DNA from: DAOUBP01 sp964474695
GTDB lineage: Bacteria > Chloroflexota > Anaerolineae > CG2-30-64-16
DNA length: 64,000 bases
Direction: 5' to 3'
NCBI GenBank assembly: GCA_964474695.1
Contig: CAYYTK010000024.1
Location: 1-64,000 of the forward strand
Notes under the pieces: generated by a model
Told to the model about the DNA's origin: nothing
What the model saw: the letters and a program-made list of their open reading frames with translations, nothing else
Databases searched by the model: none
Translations under genes and position numbers: made by a program
Shown here: one piece after another, positions 43,233 through 51,766 of the stretch
Position numbering within the stretch: position 1 is the stretch's first letter
Layout of the letters: each line of letters starts with the position of its first letter

Positions 43233-43736
43233 ATGCGTACAGGCGCGCTGTCAATCATGCTGGATAGGACGGAGATTATGCGGCGATCAATCCTCGACCC
43301 CGCAATAATGGCGGGAGCAATGATGGTTCTGCTCCTGGCAGCGCTGTTGAATTGGCTCCTCCCAACTTTGGGCGTGCTTGATGCGTTGACCGGCAATGGA
43401 TTAGGCCGGCTTCCAGCTGAATTCTTCCTCATGGTGATCCCGATGCTCCTGGGCTGGACCATCCATTGGCGCATCCATGAGCTGAAACTTCCGGCGTGGT
43501 ACGGCCTGCTCGCCCTTGCACCGATCATCGTTGCATTCGGCATTGCGCTTCTGGATGTGCAAGCCCAAGAGGCCGCCTTGGAGGGCTGTTTCACGGCCTG
43601 GTGTGATCAGCAGCCGATGGTAGTCGAGATGAACTGGGTGCTCATCTTCCTGCAACACTCTCTGAATGGGCCAGCAGTGGCTGCTATCGGTGGGCTCTAT
43701 TGGGCTGTAGGGCGCAGGCGCCAGTCAGCGCTCTGA
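43233..43736 (+). CDS. Four-helix integral membrane protein
   Basis: This 167-residue protein has about four transmembrane helices (AGAMMVLLLAALLNWLLP, FFLMVIPMLLGWTIHWRI, GLLALAPIIVAFGIALL and a C-terminal one). No family is recognised. An internal ATG at 43278 with GGAG upstream is a possible alternative start, which would shorten the N-terminus by 15 residues. Confidence 0.5.
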   Translation: MRTGALSIMLDRTEIMRRSILDPAIMAGAMMVLLLAALLNWLLPTLGVLDALTGNGLGRLPAEFFLMVIPMLLGWTIHWRIHELKLPAWYGLLALAPIIVAFGIALLDVQAQEAALEGCFTAWCDQQPMVVEMNWVLIFLQHSLNGPAVAAIGGLYWAVGRRRQSAL

Positions 43737-43753
43737 GGCACAGCGAGTTGAGT

Positions 43754-44425
43754 ATGTTCAGGAATGCAAGGATGAAAAGAAGCCGATACTCCTGCTGGCG
43801 ACTGACGCGCAGTTTGCTGGGGTTGCTGATAGGCCTCCAAGTCGCAACGGCGTGCTTGAGCCCGTTGAGATCGCCCCTAGACTCCACGGCCACGGAAACG
43901 CCCATTAATCGGATTGAGCGGGGAATGCTGGATGCGACTGATCTACCGTTCGGATGGCGGCGCGAATCAACTGGCGTGCCTCAGGACCTGACGGGCGGAA
44001 TAATCGCCCGATACAGAGACTATCGCGGCCCGGCAAATACACCGATCTTCGTCAGAGCCGGCCAGTCGATCGCCCTGTATGCAAGTGAAACTGAGAGCGA
44101 TGCCGCCTATCGCGCGACCGCAAGAAAAGTGATTCCGGTAGGGCATGAAGATCAGTGGCCGCGTCCACCGGAACTGGATTTCACAATGCAAGCGGATGCG
44201 ATCACTGTCGGCTGCAACGCCGCGGGTGTCTTCGATGGAATCCCAGCCCATAGTTGCAGCATCGTCGCCCGGTATGGAAAGTTAGCAACAACCATTGATG
44301 GTCAAGTCTTCGACGATCATTGGCTGACGATGGCACAGTTCCGGAATCTGTTGGAACGCGTTGACGCCAAGATGGCGGCAATCCGGGAACCGCAAGGAAG
44401 TGGCGTTCCGGCACCGACGCCATAG
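43754..44425 (+). CDS. Exported lipoprotein-like hypothetical protein
   Basis: This 223-residue protein has a hydrophobic N-terminal segment LLGLLIGLQVATAC; TAC could be a weak lipobox. The mature domain is a beta-rich unit of unknown family. ATG 43754 lies inside a longer frame from 43700 but the upstream part overlaps the preceding gene. It ends the plus-strand cargo block. Confidence 0.55.
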   Translation: MFRNARMKRSRYSCWRLTRSLLGLLIGLQVATACLSPLRSPLDSTATETPINRIERGMLDATDLPFGWRRESTGVPQDLTGGIIARYRDYRGPANTPIFVRAGQSIALYASETESDAAYRATARKVIPVGHEDQWPRPPELDFTMQADAITVGCNAAGVFDGIPAHSCSIVARYGKLATTIDGQVFDDHWLTMAQFRNLLERVDAKMAAIREPQGSGVPAPTP

Positions 44426-44588
44426 GGAAAGATGCTGGCCGTCCACGAATGCTGCCCGAATCGCCGGTCGCAAGCATTGTGTATCCGTGCGAGATTCATG
44501 GCCGGCCCCACATCACCACCCTGGGGGCCCGCGCCACGCTGCGTTACCCCGGCGGCTCAGTGACATCCTTGGGCTGCTGGGCCTGATT

Positions 44589-45380
44589 TCACCGGCCCGC
44601 CGCCTGGTAGAATTGGATTCCCTGGCTTTCCATAATGCGACGGTGCCGATCGTCGGGCGAGACGACAACCCACTCCCCTTGCACGTACTCCTGGTACATG
44701 CGGATCTGGCGGATGAGCTCCCCGGCGCTGGGCAGCGTGGCTTTGACCTCGAAGTAGACCGGCATGACTTGCCAGTGGTCGCTCACGACGGCCCGCAGCG
44801 TGCGCGGATCGGCTGCGCGGCGGTAGACCTCCAGGCCGGTACGACTATCCGCATAGGTGTAGCCGGCCAGGGCCAGCCGGGGCTGGCGCACTGCGACATA
44901 CAGGTCCACGAAGCCGACCAGGAACTTGCTGTCCGTCTGCAGCGGCAGCTCCCACACCACCTTGTCCACCGCGAACAAGGGCCGCGGCGGCAGCGTCAGC
45001 CCCGCATAGCGGCGGCGATACTCGGCCGCCTGCTGCTGGCTGGCGCTGATCAGATCCGGGATGCTCCGTTCAATGGCGGCCCGCTGCACCGCGTCGGCGG
45101 CATGGATCGTGCTGAGGCCGATCTTTTCCGCCAACGCGGCGCGCGCCGCCCACTCGGTGAGCACCAGCGCCGCCGACGTCTGGTTGACGACCGCCTGCGC
45201 CTCCTGCTCCACCAGCTGGCGCTCCTCGGCCGGCCAGGCCGAGTCCCAAAAGAGCTCGATGATCACCTGCTCGATATGCTCCGTTAACCAGGTCAACACG
45301 TCATCGTGCGATGCTGTCTTGAGGTCATCATCCAGAAAACCAAAGTGTTGTTGCAGGGTTTGCCCGCGGGGTCGTGCCAT
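44589..45380 (-). CDS. PD-(D/E)XK-like nuclease-type protein
   Basis: This 263-residue protein has D159 in FLVGFVDLYV and E211-V-K213 in VYFEVKATLPSAG, followed by a LIRQIRMYQEYV helix. This is the D...ExK core of a restriction-endonuclease-like fold. The N-terminal half is helical. The start is ATG 45380; a longer frame would extend upstream into tadV. A remnant of the same gene is at 41632. It sits at the border of the cargo block and the Tad locus, so it may belong to an insertion. Confidence 0.68.
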   Translation of the reverse strand: MARPRGQTLQQHFGFLDDDLKTASHDDVLTWLTEHIEQVIIELFWDSAWPAEERQLVEQEAQAVVNQTSAALVLTEWAARAALAEKIGLSTIHAADAVQRAAIERSIPDLISASQQQAAEYRRRYAGLTLPPRPLFAVDKVVWELPLQTDSKFLVGFVDLYVAVRQPRLALAGYTYADSRTGLEVYRRAADPRTLRAVVSDHWQVMPVYFEVKATLPSAGELIRQIRMYQEYVQGEWVVVSPDDRHRRIMESQGIQFYQAAGR

Positions 45381-45412
45381 GTGTTCACTCCAGTTTGATA
45401 TCCAACGTTCAC

Positions 45413-45853
45413 TCAGACGTGCGCCGGCAGATAGCGCAAGAAAGCCAGCGCCAGCGCCGCAATCGCCGCGCCGAGATAGAGACCGACCACGCCGGGCAGG
45501 GGCGTCGCATGTCCGGCGCGCTGCCGGGCGTACAGAAACAGCAGCCCCTGGACGATCACCCCAGCCAGTAGGGCCGCTGGCGCACAGGCAGCCAACCCGA
45601 CCGCAAGTTTTCCGTCCGCCGGCCCCATGCCCCCGCCCCACCGCCAGGCGACCACCACGCCGATGAACACGGCGCAGGTCAACAGCAGATTGCCTGTCAG
45701 CAGCGCGACCGGCCAGGCTGCGACGAACAGCGGCACGGTCAGCCAGTTAGACACGCGCCGTGTCCGGTAGTCCTGCAGCGCGCACGGCAGCAGCCAGAGC
45801 GTCAACACGACGGACCGCAGGAGCGGATCGCGCAGAAAGTCGAGCAAATTCAC
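45413..45853 (-). CDS. tadV: TadV/CpaA prepilin peptidase
   Basis: This 146-residue protein has the aspartate pair of A24 peptidases: D28 in ALQDYRTRRVSN and D80 in GGGMGPADGKLA. Five hydrophobic helices are present. TadV enzymes cleave Flp and pseudopilin leaders at the Gly-x boundary, fitting the pilins at 33-34 kb. The start GTG overlaps the preceding stop (GTGA). Catalytic sites are complete. Confidence 0.9.
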   Translation of the reverse strand: MNLLDFLRDPLLRSVVLTLWLLPCALQDYRTRRVSNWLTVPLFVAAWPVALLTGNLLLTCAVFIGVVVAWRWGGGMGPADGKLAVGLAACAPAALLAGVIVQGLLFLYARQRAGHATPLPGVVGLYLGAAIAALALAFLRYLPAHV

Positions 45854-46083
45854 GGCCGGTTCCTCCCGGACTTACCGGCTGCCGGCGCGGCGGAGCGTTT
45901 CCGGTAAGCTGCCAGCAGCGCGCGCACGCGCGCCTGCCGGGCTGCGGCGGGTGAATGCCGCAGCCAGAGACGCTCAACGACCGCGCCGAGCAGTTCAAAC
46001 CCCGTCAGGGCCAGCAGCAGCGCACCACTCCCGGCCAGGGCCGCGGTCGAAGCTATCAGCAGACGAAGATCATACACCGGCAT
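45850..46083 (-). CDS. Small single-helix Tad-associated protein
   Basis: This 77-residue protein has one transmembrane helix (LIASTAALAGSGALLLALTGFELLG) and a basic tail. Its stop overlaps the start of tadV (GTGA) and it abuts the gene before it, so it is part of the Tad operon. No family is recognised. Confidence 0.55.
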   Translation of the reverse strand: MPVYDLRLLIASTAALAGSGALLLALTGFELLGAVVERLWLRHSPAAARQARVRALLAAYRKRSAAPAAGKSGRNRP

Positions 46084-47076
46084 TCAACCCGCCCAGCGGA
46101 TCGGCCGGCAGCGCCAGCGGCCGGCGCCCGGCGCACCTGGCGGTTGGGCCGCATGCAAGACGCGCAGCATGCGGCCCGAGATCAGCCGGAAGGGTTCAGC
46201 CGTGCGCACGCAGAACGGCTCCGGGTCGGTCGGCAGCCGTGCCAGCAGATCGCGCTCGCAGCGGATGCGCCCAGCCTGAGCGGTGGTCTCCCAGTAGTCC
46301 CCGTCAGGCAGCGCACCTCGCTGCAAGCAAAGCCCCGGTTCCTCCTCGTAGATCGTCTCGCCGGCCGGTGCAGACGGGTGGCAGGCCACGATCGTGGGCC
46401 GGCCGCACGCGGGGCAGCGGGTGCGGACGTGCAGGGGTGTCTCCGGCTCAGCCAGCGCCACCACACCCTGCGGCAGCACCTGCCAGGCAGGCGCGGAGAC
46501 CGCGTCCGGCAGACGCACAGGACGCACCGGGGGTGCGGCCCAGCCGCGCCAGCGTTGATATACCTCGTCGGCGATCACCAGCTCGTGGTTGGCCGTCGCC
46601 ACCGGCGGGCGCCAGGGTGCGTCCGGGGCGAGCGCCAGGTCGGCCACCTGGCGCAGCGCAACCGACCCACATTGGGTGCAGAGACCGTCGCGCCGAGGCT
46701 CCGGCCGGTAGTACGCGGTGAGCGGCGGCGCCAGATCGAGCCGCTCTTCGACCACCAACTGCACCACCGGCTCCTGGGCCAGCTCGGCGTACTCGTAGGC
46801 CGGCCACCGGCGCACCCGGCGCAGCAGCGGCCGGGGCGGCTGCCGGGCGCCGGTCAGGCGGCCGAGCAGCGACGGCTGAACCTGCCGGCCGGCGGCATGC
46901 GCCAGCAGCTCGGCCAGCGGCGCGTCCGCGGCGTCGAACACCAGGACCGCGGCCCAGCAGTCCGCCAGGGCGCGGTCCGCCAGGAACGGGGCCAGCCGAT
47001 CAGACAGCGCGCGCGGGAGCTGCCGCCGCGCCTGGGGCCAAGAGGCGTTCAACGCAACCGCGACCTGGGTGCGCAT
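46084..47076 (-). CDS. Hypothetical protein with zinc-ribbon pairs
   Basis: This 330-residue protein carries CTQC and CPAC pairs (near residues 136 and 215) that could form two zinc ribbons or one composite site. There is no transmembrane segment. ATG 47076 is chosen because the longer frame overlaps the upstream gene. It abuts the gene for the small helix protein. No family is recognised; the location in the operon suggests a cytoplasmic Tad-associated role. Confidence 0.55.
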   Translation of the reverse strand: MRTQVAVALNASWPQARRQLPRALSDRLAPFLADRALADCWAAVLVFDAADAPLAELLAHAAGRQVQPSLLGRLTGARQPPRPLLRRVRRWPAYEYAELAQEPVVQLVVEERLDLAPPLTAYYRPEPRRDGLCTQCGSVALRQVADLALAPDAPWRPPVATANHELVIADEVYQRWRGWAAPPVRPVRLPDAVSAPAWQVLPQGVVALAEPETPLHVRTRCPACGRPTIVACHPSAPAGETIYEEEPGLCLQRGALPDGDYWETTAQAGRIRCERDLLARLPTDPEPFCVRTAEPFRLISGRMLRVLHAAQPPGAPGAGRWRCRPIRWAG

Positions 47077-47077
47077 C

Positions 47078-47764
47078 TCAGCTCTTGTCCTCGGCCACCT
47101 GCTGCTGTACCAGGCCGTCCAGCAGCGCCGTGAGCAGGTCGCGGATCGCCAGCAGGCGTTCAACCGTCACTGGCTCTTCCTCCTCATTGAATGCGACTGC
47201 GCCTCTGTCAGCGATGGCGCGTTGCAGCAGCCCGGCGGTCAGTGGGCCGATGTAGAGGCTGCTGGATGGCCGGCAGGCCGCAGTCAGGCGCGCCAGCACC
47301 GCGGGCTCACCGAGCAGGGCGGCAGCCGCCGCGGCATCGCTGGTGCGGACGCTGTAGATGCTGTCTAGCTCAGGCAAACCCAAAGTCACCACCGGCGGCC
47401 GGCGGGCCGCCAGGACCCAGCTGCGCCTGGCGACTGCTTTGGGCAGCAGTTCCAACTCAAACGGCCGGAGCGGACGATACTCCCCATAGGCATTCAGGTG
47501 CTGATAGGACACGATGGCTGTGCCGGGGCCGTCCAGACTGTAAGACACCGTGAAGGTGAGGGGCCAACCGCCCGCCGGCAGCTTGACGACCTGACCGAAC
47601 CCGGCCACCTGCCGCCGGAACGTGCCCTGCGCCTGCTGCGCGAAGGCCTGCAGCGCCGCGCGGGTCGGGCCGGGTCGCCCCCGGTTGGCGGCCATCAGCA
47701 GCGCCGCGACCACTGCGAAGATCAGCAGCGCACCCAAGATGACGGATAGTGGCATGGTTTTCAC
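47078..47764 (-). CDS. Single-helix anchored hypothetical protein
   Basis: This 228-residue protein has an N-terminal anchor (MPLSVILGALLIFAVVAALL) and a soluble domain. The layout resembles the product of 48828 in size and in a region around PELDSIYS versus PELDAYVL, so the two may be paralogues. GTG 47764 and ATG 47755 are both possible starts. It ends 1 base before the next gene's start. Confidence 0.55.
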   Translation of the reverse strand: MKTMPLSVILGALLIFAVVAALLMAANRGRPGPTRAALQAFAQQAQGTFRRQVAGFGQVVKLPAGGWPLTFTVSYSLDGPGTAIVSYQHLNAYGEYRPLRPFELELLPKAVARRSWVLAARRPPVVTLGLPELDSIYSVRTSDAAAAAALLGEPAVLARLTAACRPSSSLYIGPLTAGLLQRAIADRGAVAFNEEEEPVTVERLLAIRDLLTALLDGLVQQQVAEDKS

Positions 47765-47838
47765 GTCTGATTCTGCTCCGTAATGCTCCGGCCAGGCAAC
47801 TGCAGATCGGTGTCGAGAGCGTTCACCCGGCGCCGCGC

Positions 47839-48279
47839 CTACGGCTGGGCCAGCATTTGTTCGATCACCATACTATCTCGGCCGCTTCCAGGGATGCGGT
47901 GCGAGAGCCGGGGGTGCTGGAGCGCCACCACCCGGTAACGGCCCCCGGCGGTGAACTCGCTCCCCTCGTGCACCACCAACATCTCGGCCTGCGGCGCCTG
48001 GCCGTCCCAGACGCTGATCCGGGCCAGCAGGCCAGTGCGGGCTTGTCCGGTCACAGCAGTGTAGCGGCCCCGGTAGATCATCTCCAGGCCCACCTCCCAA
48101 CCGTCGTCCAGGCGCAGCACCGTACCCGCCGTAATGTGATGCGTACGCACGGCAGGCGCCGCCGGTTCTCGCGCGGGCAGGATGTGCTGCCCATTGTCGT
48201 CCGCGCTGCGGCAGCCAGCCAACAAACAGACGCACAGCGCGGCGAATCCAAGCCGTAAATCAGTGGCGTTGCCGATCAT
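47839..48279 (-). CDS. Lipoprotein
   Basis: This 146-residue protein has a clear lipobox (LCVCLLAGC at residues about 15-23) and a beta-rich mature domain. The start overlaps the upstream stop at ATGA. No family is recognised. It probably sits on the membrane near the Tad apparatus. Confidence 0.65.
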   Translation of the reverse strand: MIGNATDLRLGFAALCVCLLAGCRSADDNGQHILPAREPAAPAVRTHHITAGTVLRLDDGWEVGLEMIYRGRYTAVTGQARTGLLARISVWDGQAPQAEMLVVHEGSEFTAGGRYRVVALQHPRLSHRIPGSGRDSMVIEQMLAQP

Positions 48280-48824
48280 GTCGGCGAACCTCCCCTTGCC
48301 AGGCGATCTGCGATGAAGCGTCTGGCGCGCACCCAATCGGCCGCCGAGGCCAGGCTCAAGTCCAGCGTCAGATCGGCGTCCGTCAACCCCCAACGCTTGC
48401 TCAGCCGCTCAAGCGCCGCGTATTGGGTTGCGTCGTGCATGGTCAACAGCAGCCACTGCGGGCTGAGCCATCTGGTCAGGCGCCCGGTTTGGTCCGCCGG
48501 CGACACCTCAGCCACTGCCCGGATCTCGGCGTAGGGGATCGTCACCCGGCGCCGCACGTCCACCAGCCGATCGGGGTACAGCAACAGGATCGGCCGCGTG
48601 GCGACATAGACCGTTGTCCCCAACCCGACCAGCCCCAGCAGGAGCACCAGGAGGCCGCCGAGGAACACCCGGCCCGCTGACCACCGCGCGGGCGGCGGCA
48701 ACATCAGCATCAGGGCCCCGACCACCACGAACGCCAGCGAGCCCAACGCCAGCAGCGCATGTTTGTCTGCTGCGCCCCGGATGATCAGCGCGATCGGAGC
48801 GGCATCTGCGTCAACTTCAGCCAT
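48276..48824 (-). CDS. Two-helix membrane protein
   Basis: This 182-residue protein has two hydrophobic helices (residues about 24-45 and 55-75) and then a PH-like soluble domain (ILLLYPDRLVDVRRRVTIPY). It overlaps the lipoprotein gene (ATGA), so the pair is coupled. No family is recognised with confidence. Confidence 0.6.
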   Translation of the reverse strand: MAEVDADAAPIALIIRGAADKHALLALGSLAFVVVGALMLMLPPPARWSAGRVFLGGLLVLLLGLVGLGTTVYVATRPILLLYPDRLVDVRRRVTIPYAEIRAVAEVSPADQTGRLTRWLSPQWLLLTMHDATQYAALERLSKRWGLTDADLTLDLSLASAADWVRARRFIADRLARGGSPT

Positions 48825-48827
48825 GCA

Positions 48828-49472
48828 TCACCTCGCGACAGTCTCCGGCAGCGCACGGTAGACGCCCACACCGGCCGCCAGGATGGCCGCAAGGGCCGCC
48901 GGCGTCAGTCGCGTCCGCCAGGGTTCGTAGTAGATCAGCAGCCCACCCTGCAAGGCAGCCGCGGGCCAGCGGCCCTGACCGGCCAGCAGTGCGCACTGCC
49001 CCAGCACCGCCCGGCCCGGGCTGCCGGTCAGGACGTAGGCATCCAGCTCCGGGAAGTCCACCAGCAGATCGGCTGCGTCGTTGTTTGGCTTGAGGTTATT
49101 GAGCGAACCCCGGGGGCGGAGGTAGAACTCCGGCCCCGCCAGGTCGGCCGCAAAGAGCGCCACGATGTAGGGTGTGAAACCGCTGCTGACGAAGCTCCCG
49201 TAATCGTAGGCCAGCACGCGCAAGGGGATGCCCTGGTAACTGCCCGCCAGCAGCCCATCCGCGCGCGAGGCCGCCACCGGCGTGAACAGCTCGAACCCGG
49301 CCAGCTGACGGCGCAGCGCCACATCGTCGGCGGCCACCCAGGTCAGGCCCAGCTCCGCGGCCAGCGCGCGTAACCGGGCCTGACGTTGGCCGCGCCATAC
49401 CCTCAGGCCGGCCAACAGGCCAAACGCCAGCAGCGCAGTCAGGATGGCAACGGGCCAGGCCTCCCTGGGCAC
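48828..49472 (-). CDS. Single-helix anchored protein, paralogue-like to 47078
   Basis: This 214-residue protein has an N-terminal anchor (AWPVAILTALLAFGLLAGL) and a soluble domain with FPELDAYVLTGSPG. GTG 49472 is preceded by GAGGTGTAGG and lies 1 base after the previous stop. It resembles the product of 47078. Family is unknown. Confidence 0.55.
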   Translation of the reverse strand: MPREAWPVAILTALLAFGLLAGLRVWRGQRQARLRALAAELGLTWVAADDVALRRQLAGFELFTPVAASRADGLLAGSYQGIPLRVLAYDYGSFVSSGFTPYIVALFAADLAGPEFYLRPRGSLNNLKPNNDAADLLVDFPELDAYVLTGSPGRAVLGQCALLAGQGRWPAAALQGGLLIYYEPWRTRLTPAALAAILAAGVGVYRALPETVAR

Positions 49473-49473
49473 C

Positions 49474-49785
49474 CTACACCTCAATGCTGCTGATGAGCGG
49501 GATCTGCACGTCCTGGCCCCGGTAGGCGCGCACACCGCAGACGACCAGGTAGAGCCAGCAGGCGGCCGACAGCAGCATGCCCAGGGAACTCAACGCCAGG
49601 ATCAGCCCCAGTGCGGCGGAGATGATTGCCGCGGCGATGCCGGCCAGCAGCCCCTGTTTGGCATGGCGCTTGAGCGCCGGGTCATCCCCGGCCAGCAGCA
49701 GGGCTACCAACGAGCCGACCGGCGCCAGCGCATAGGCGACCAGCGCCCAGATGCGGTTCTCGGTTTGTACTTGGAATTGGTTCAC
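49474..49785 (-). CDS. DUF4870-type membrane protein
   Basis: This 103-residue protein has three helices and the DUF4870 pattern NRIWALVAYALAPVG, ALKRHAKQGLL and final DVQIPLI. The family is small Tic20-like membrane proteins of unknown role. It is followed by the 48828 gene after 1 base. Confidence 0.8.
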   Translation of the reverse strand: MNQFQVQTENRIWALVAYALAPVGSLVALLLAGDDPALKRHAKQGLLAGIAAAIISAALGLILALSSLGMLLSAACWLYLVVCGVRAYRGQDVQIPLISSIEV

Positions 49786-49795
49786 GCTTTTTCTC

Positions 49796-50629
49796 CTATA
49801 GACAGACGGCCACGGCCTGCAGCGACTGGATTCCGGACACGAGGAACTCCAACGTGAAGTGCCCGGTCGCGTCCGGGGCCAGCTCGCTCAGGTCGGTCCC
49901 GAACTCCCGCAGCCCAGGGGTGGGGTACACCAGCGACTCCGCGACGTCCAGCAGGTTGCCCTGGGCGTCGAAGCCGGCGGCCACCACCAGCGGCTCGGCG
50001 CAGCCCGCGGCCGGGGTGACCGTGCCGCGCGCTAGGTAGGCCGGCGCGCCGTCGAAGGCCGGTTTGAGCGCCGTCTGGCTGGTGAGCATTACCTGGGCCA
50101 TACCGGCGGGATCGGCCGCATACGCTTGCTCCAGGGCCAGCCGGTGGCTGGCGTAGGCACCGTTCAGCCGCTCGACATCGCGCAGATACAGGTAGAACAT
50201 GGTCCCGTCGGGCGGAATGGCGTAGGCGCTGCGCATCTGCTCGCCGGCGTTGGTCGCCGCGCGGTTGACCAGCGCCTGGCCGGCCGCGTCGAGCAGCTCC
50301 ACGTCGATGACGACGTCGGCCCACTCCTGCGAGTGGTTGCGCACCAGGGCGGGGATGTGGACAAAGCCGTTGATCACGCGGCCCTGGCCGCCCACCAGCT
50401 CGAACTGGCCGCGCGTCTGGGTTGTTGGGGTCATACCATCATCTCCTGAAGGTTGATTCACTTGCGCCTCCGGCGCGCGCGTCGGGTCGACCGGCGCGCT
50501 TGCCGGCGCGTCGCCGACGACCGGGGTCAACGGCTCTACATCGATATGGCCTGAGCTGCCGCCCAGGCGCGGCAGGGTGCACCCGGCGCACAGCAGCGCC
50601 AGCAGCACCGCACAGATTGGTCGTAACAT
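49796..50629 (-). CDS. Lipoprotein with FxLyD-like domain
   Basis: This 277-residue protein has a lipobox (LALLCAGC, residues about 9-16) and a mature region with VHIPALVRNHSQEWADVVID, resembling FxLyD/DUF3426-type beta-sandwich modules often found on membrane lipoproteins. The linker is Pro/Thr-rich. Start ATG 50629 follows GAAGGAAGG. Confidence 0.65.
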   Translation of the reverse strand: MLRPICAVLLALLCAGCTLPRLGGSSGHIDVEPLTPVVGDAPASAPVDPTRAPEAQVNQPSGDDGMTPTTQTRGQFELVGGQGRVINGFVHIPALVRNHSQEWADVVIDVELLDAAGQALVNRAATNAGEQMRSAYAIPPDGTMFYLYLRDVERLNGAYASHRLALEQAYAADPAGMAQVMLTSQTALKPAFDGAPAYLARGTVTPAAGCAEPLVVAAGFDAQGNLLDVAESLVYPTPGLREFGTDLSELAPDATGHFTLEFLVSGIQSLQAVAVCL

Positions 50630-50699
50630 GCTTACCTTCCTTCATAACTGTTATGTCGATACGTTAGTGCTGCCACCAAAGCGTATTTCTGCTGCCGCA

Positions 50700-51605
50700 T
50701 CACCGGACCGGCAGACTGGTCAAGTCTCCGGCCAGGTCCACCAGCTCGGCCAGCACCCAACCGTACTGGTCGCCGGCCACGCAGCAGACCTGCACCCAGC
50801 GGCCCGCGGCGTCCCGGCCAACCGGCGTCAACCGGCTGCCCGCCGGCAGCGTTGCCAGCACCAGGGTGTCCGTGCCCGGCCCGGCGCGCACATTCAGCCC
50901 CTGGGCTGGTCCCGGCTTCACCAACACAACGCCGGGGGTCGCCGTGGGCGCCGGCGTGGCCGTCGGCGCCAATGTCGGCGTCGGTGTCGCTGTCGCTGCC
51001 GACGCTGCTGCCGTAGGCGTCATCAACCGTTCCAGCGGCGCCAGGGTCAGCGCGGCGTCGGCCCGGCCTGAAGCCGTCAACAGCGCCGGGACCAGGTCTT
51101 GACTGCTCTCCAGCGCCACCACCAGTTTTCCACCCGCCTGCTCAATGATGGCTACCACCCGCAGGCTCGGCCCCACCAGGCGATTCGCCTGCCAGACATC
51201 CACGCGCTGGCCAGCTAGAAGCAGATCGCCGGGCACGTGCGTCTCGGCCACGGTCATGCCGAGCACCACCGCCTGCGCGTCCGTGGTGTAGCGCAGCTCC
51301 GCGGCCGGGACCGCATACGCGCGCAAGAGCGGGACGCCGGGCAGAAGCTCCAGCCGGGCGAGCCGGCCCACAACCTCGGCCGGATCCGCGTAGGCCGGCT
51401 GAACCACTGCGCCGCGCGGCAGATAGGCGATCTCGATCATGTCGTCCGTGATGGTCGTGTAGGGCGGGATCGCCGTTCGCGCGACCACCACGGGGATCGG
51501 GTCGATCAGGGCGTGCAGCCGGCCCAGGGTAGTGCGCACCAGAGACAGCGCGGCCAGCAGCGCCAGCAGGCCGGCGACGCCCCGGTACAGGTTGCGTCTG
51601 AGCAT
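50700..51605 (-). CDS. cpaB: CpaB/RcpC-like SAF-domain protein with SH3-like tail
   Basis: This 301-residue protein has an N-terminal helix, a SAF domain (VVVARTAIPPYTTITDDMI, then LPRGAV and GDLLLAGQRVDV) typical of CpaB/RcpC, a Pro/Thr/Ala linker with TPTPT-type repeats, and a C-terminal SH3b-like domain (LNVRAGPGTDTLVLATLPAG). CpaB proteins line the outer channel of Tad systems and can bind cell wall through such tails. It is one of two CpaB genes in the window. Confidence 0.82.
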   Translation of the reverse strand: MLRRNLYRGVAGLLALLAALSLVRTTLGRLHALIDPIPVVVARTAIPPYTTITDDMIEIAYLPRGAVVQPAYADPAEVVGRLARLELLPGVPLLRAYAVPAAELRYTTDAQAVVLGMTVAETHVPGDLLLAGQRVDVWQANRLVGPSLRVVAIIEQAGGKLVVALESSQDLVPALLTASGRADAALTLAPLERLMTPTAAASAATATPTPTLAPTATPAPTATPGVVLVKPGPAQGLNVRAGPGTDTLVLATLPAGSRLTPVGRDAAGRWVQVCCVAGDQYGWVLAELVDLAGDLTSLPVR

Positions 51606-51644
51606 GTCACCTCAGGGCATACTGCATTGGCCACGGTGCGGGCC

Positions 51645-51758
51645 TCACGGCTGGTCGGGCAGCGCCAGCGGATCCGGCAGTCCCAGCGGCGATCCGGCGC
51701 GCACTTCCAGCTCGGCCTCGTAGACAACCGCGGGCGGTTCGTAGGTTGGTTTGTCCAT
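51645..51758 (-). CDS. 37-residue peptide with YEPPAVVYEAELEVRAG motif
   Basis: A short frame encodes 37 residues: the motif YEPPAVVYEAELEVRAG, then a Pro/Leu-rich tail SPLGLPDPLALPDQP. It has a ribosome-binding site GAGGTGGGCG overlapping the previous gene's end and starts 8 bases after the adhesin stop. Y-x-P-P...YE...LE..AG is reminiscent of small peptide (RiPP-precursor-like) leaders I have seen in Chloroflexota. No modifying enzyme is adjacent, so function is unknown. Confidence 0.5.
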   Translation of the reverse strand: MDKPTYEPPAVVYEAELEVRAGSPLGLPDPLALPDQP

Positions 51759-51766
51759 CGCCCACC

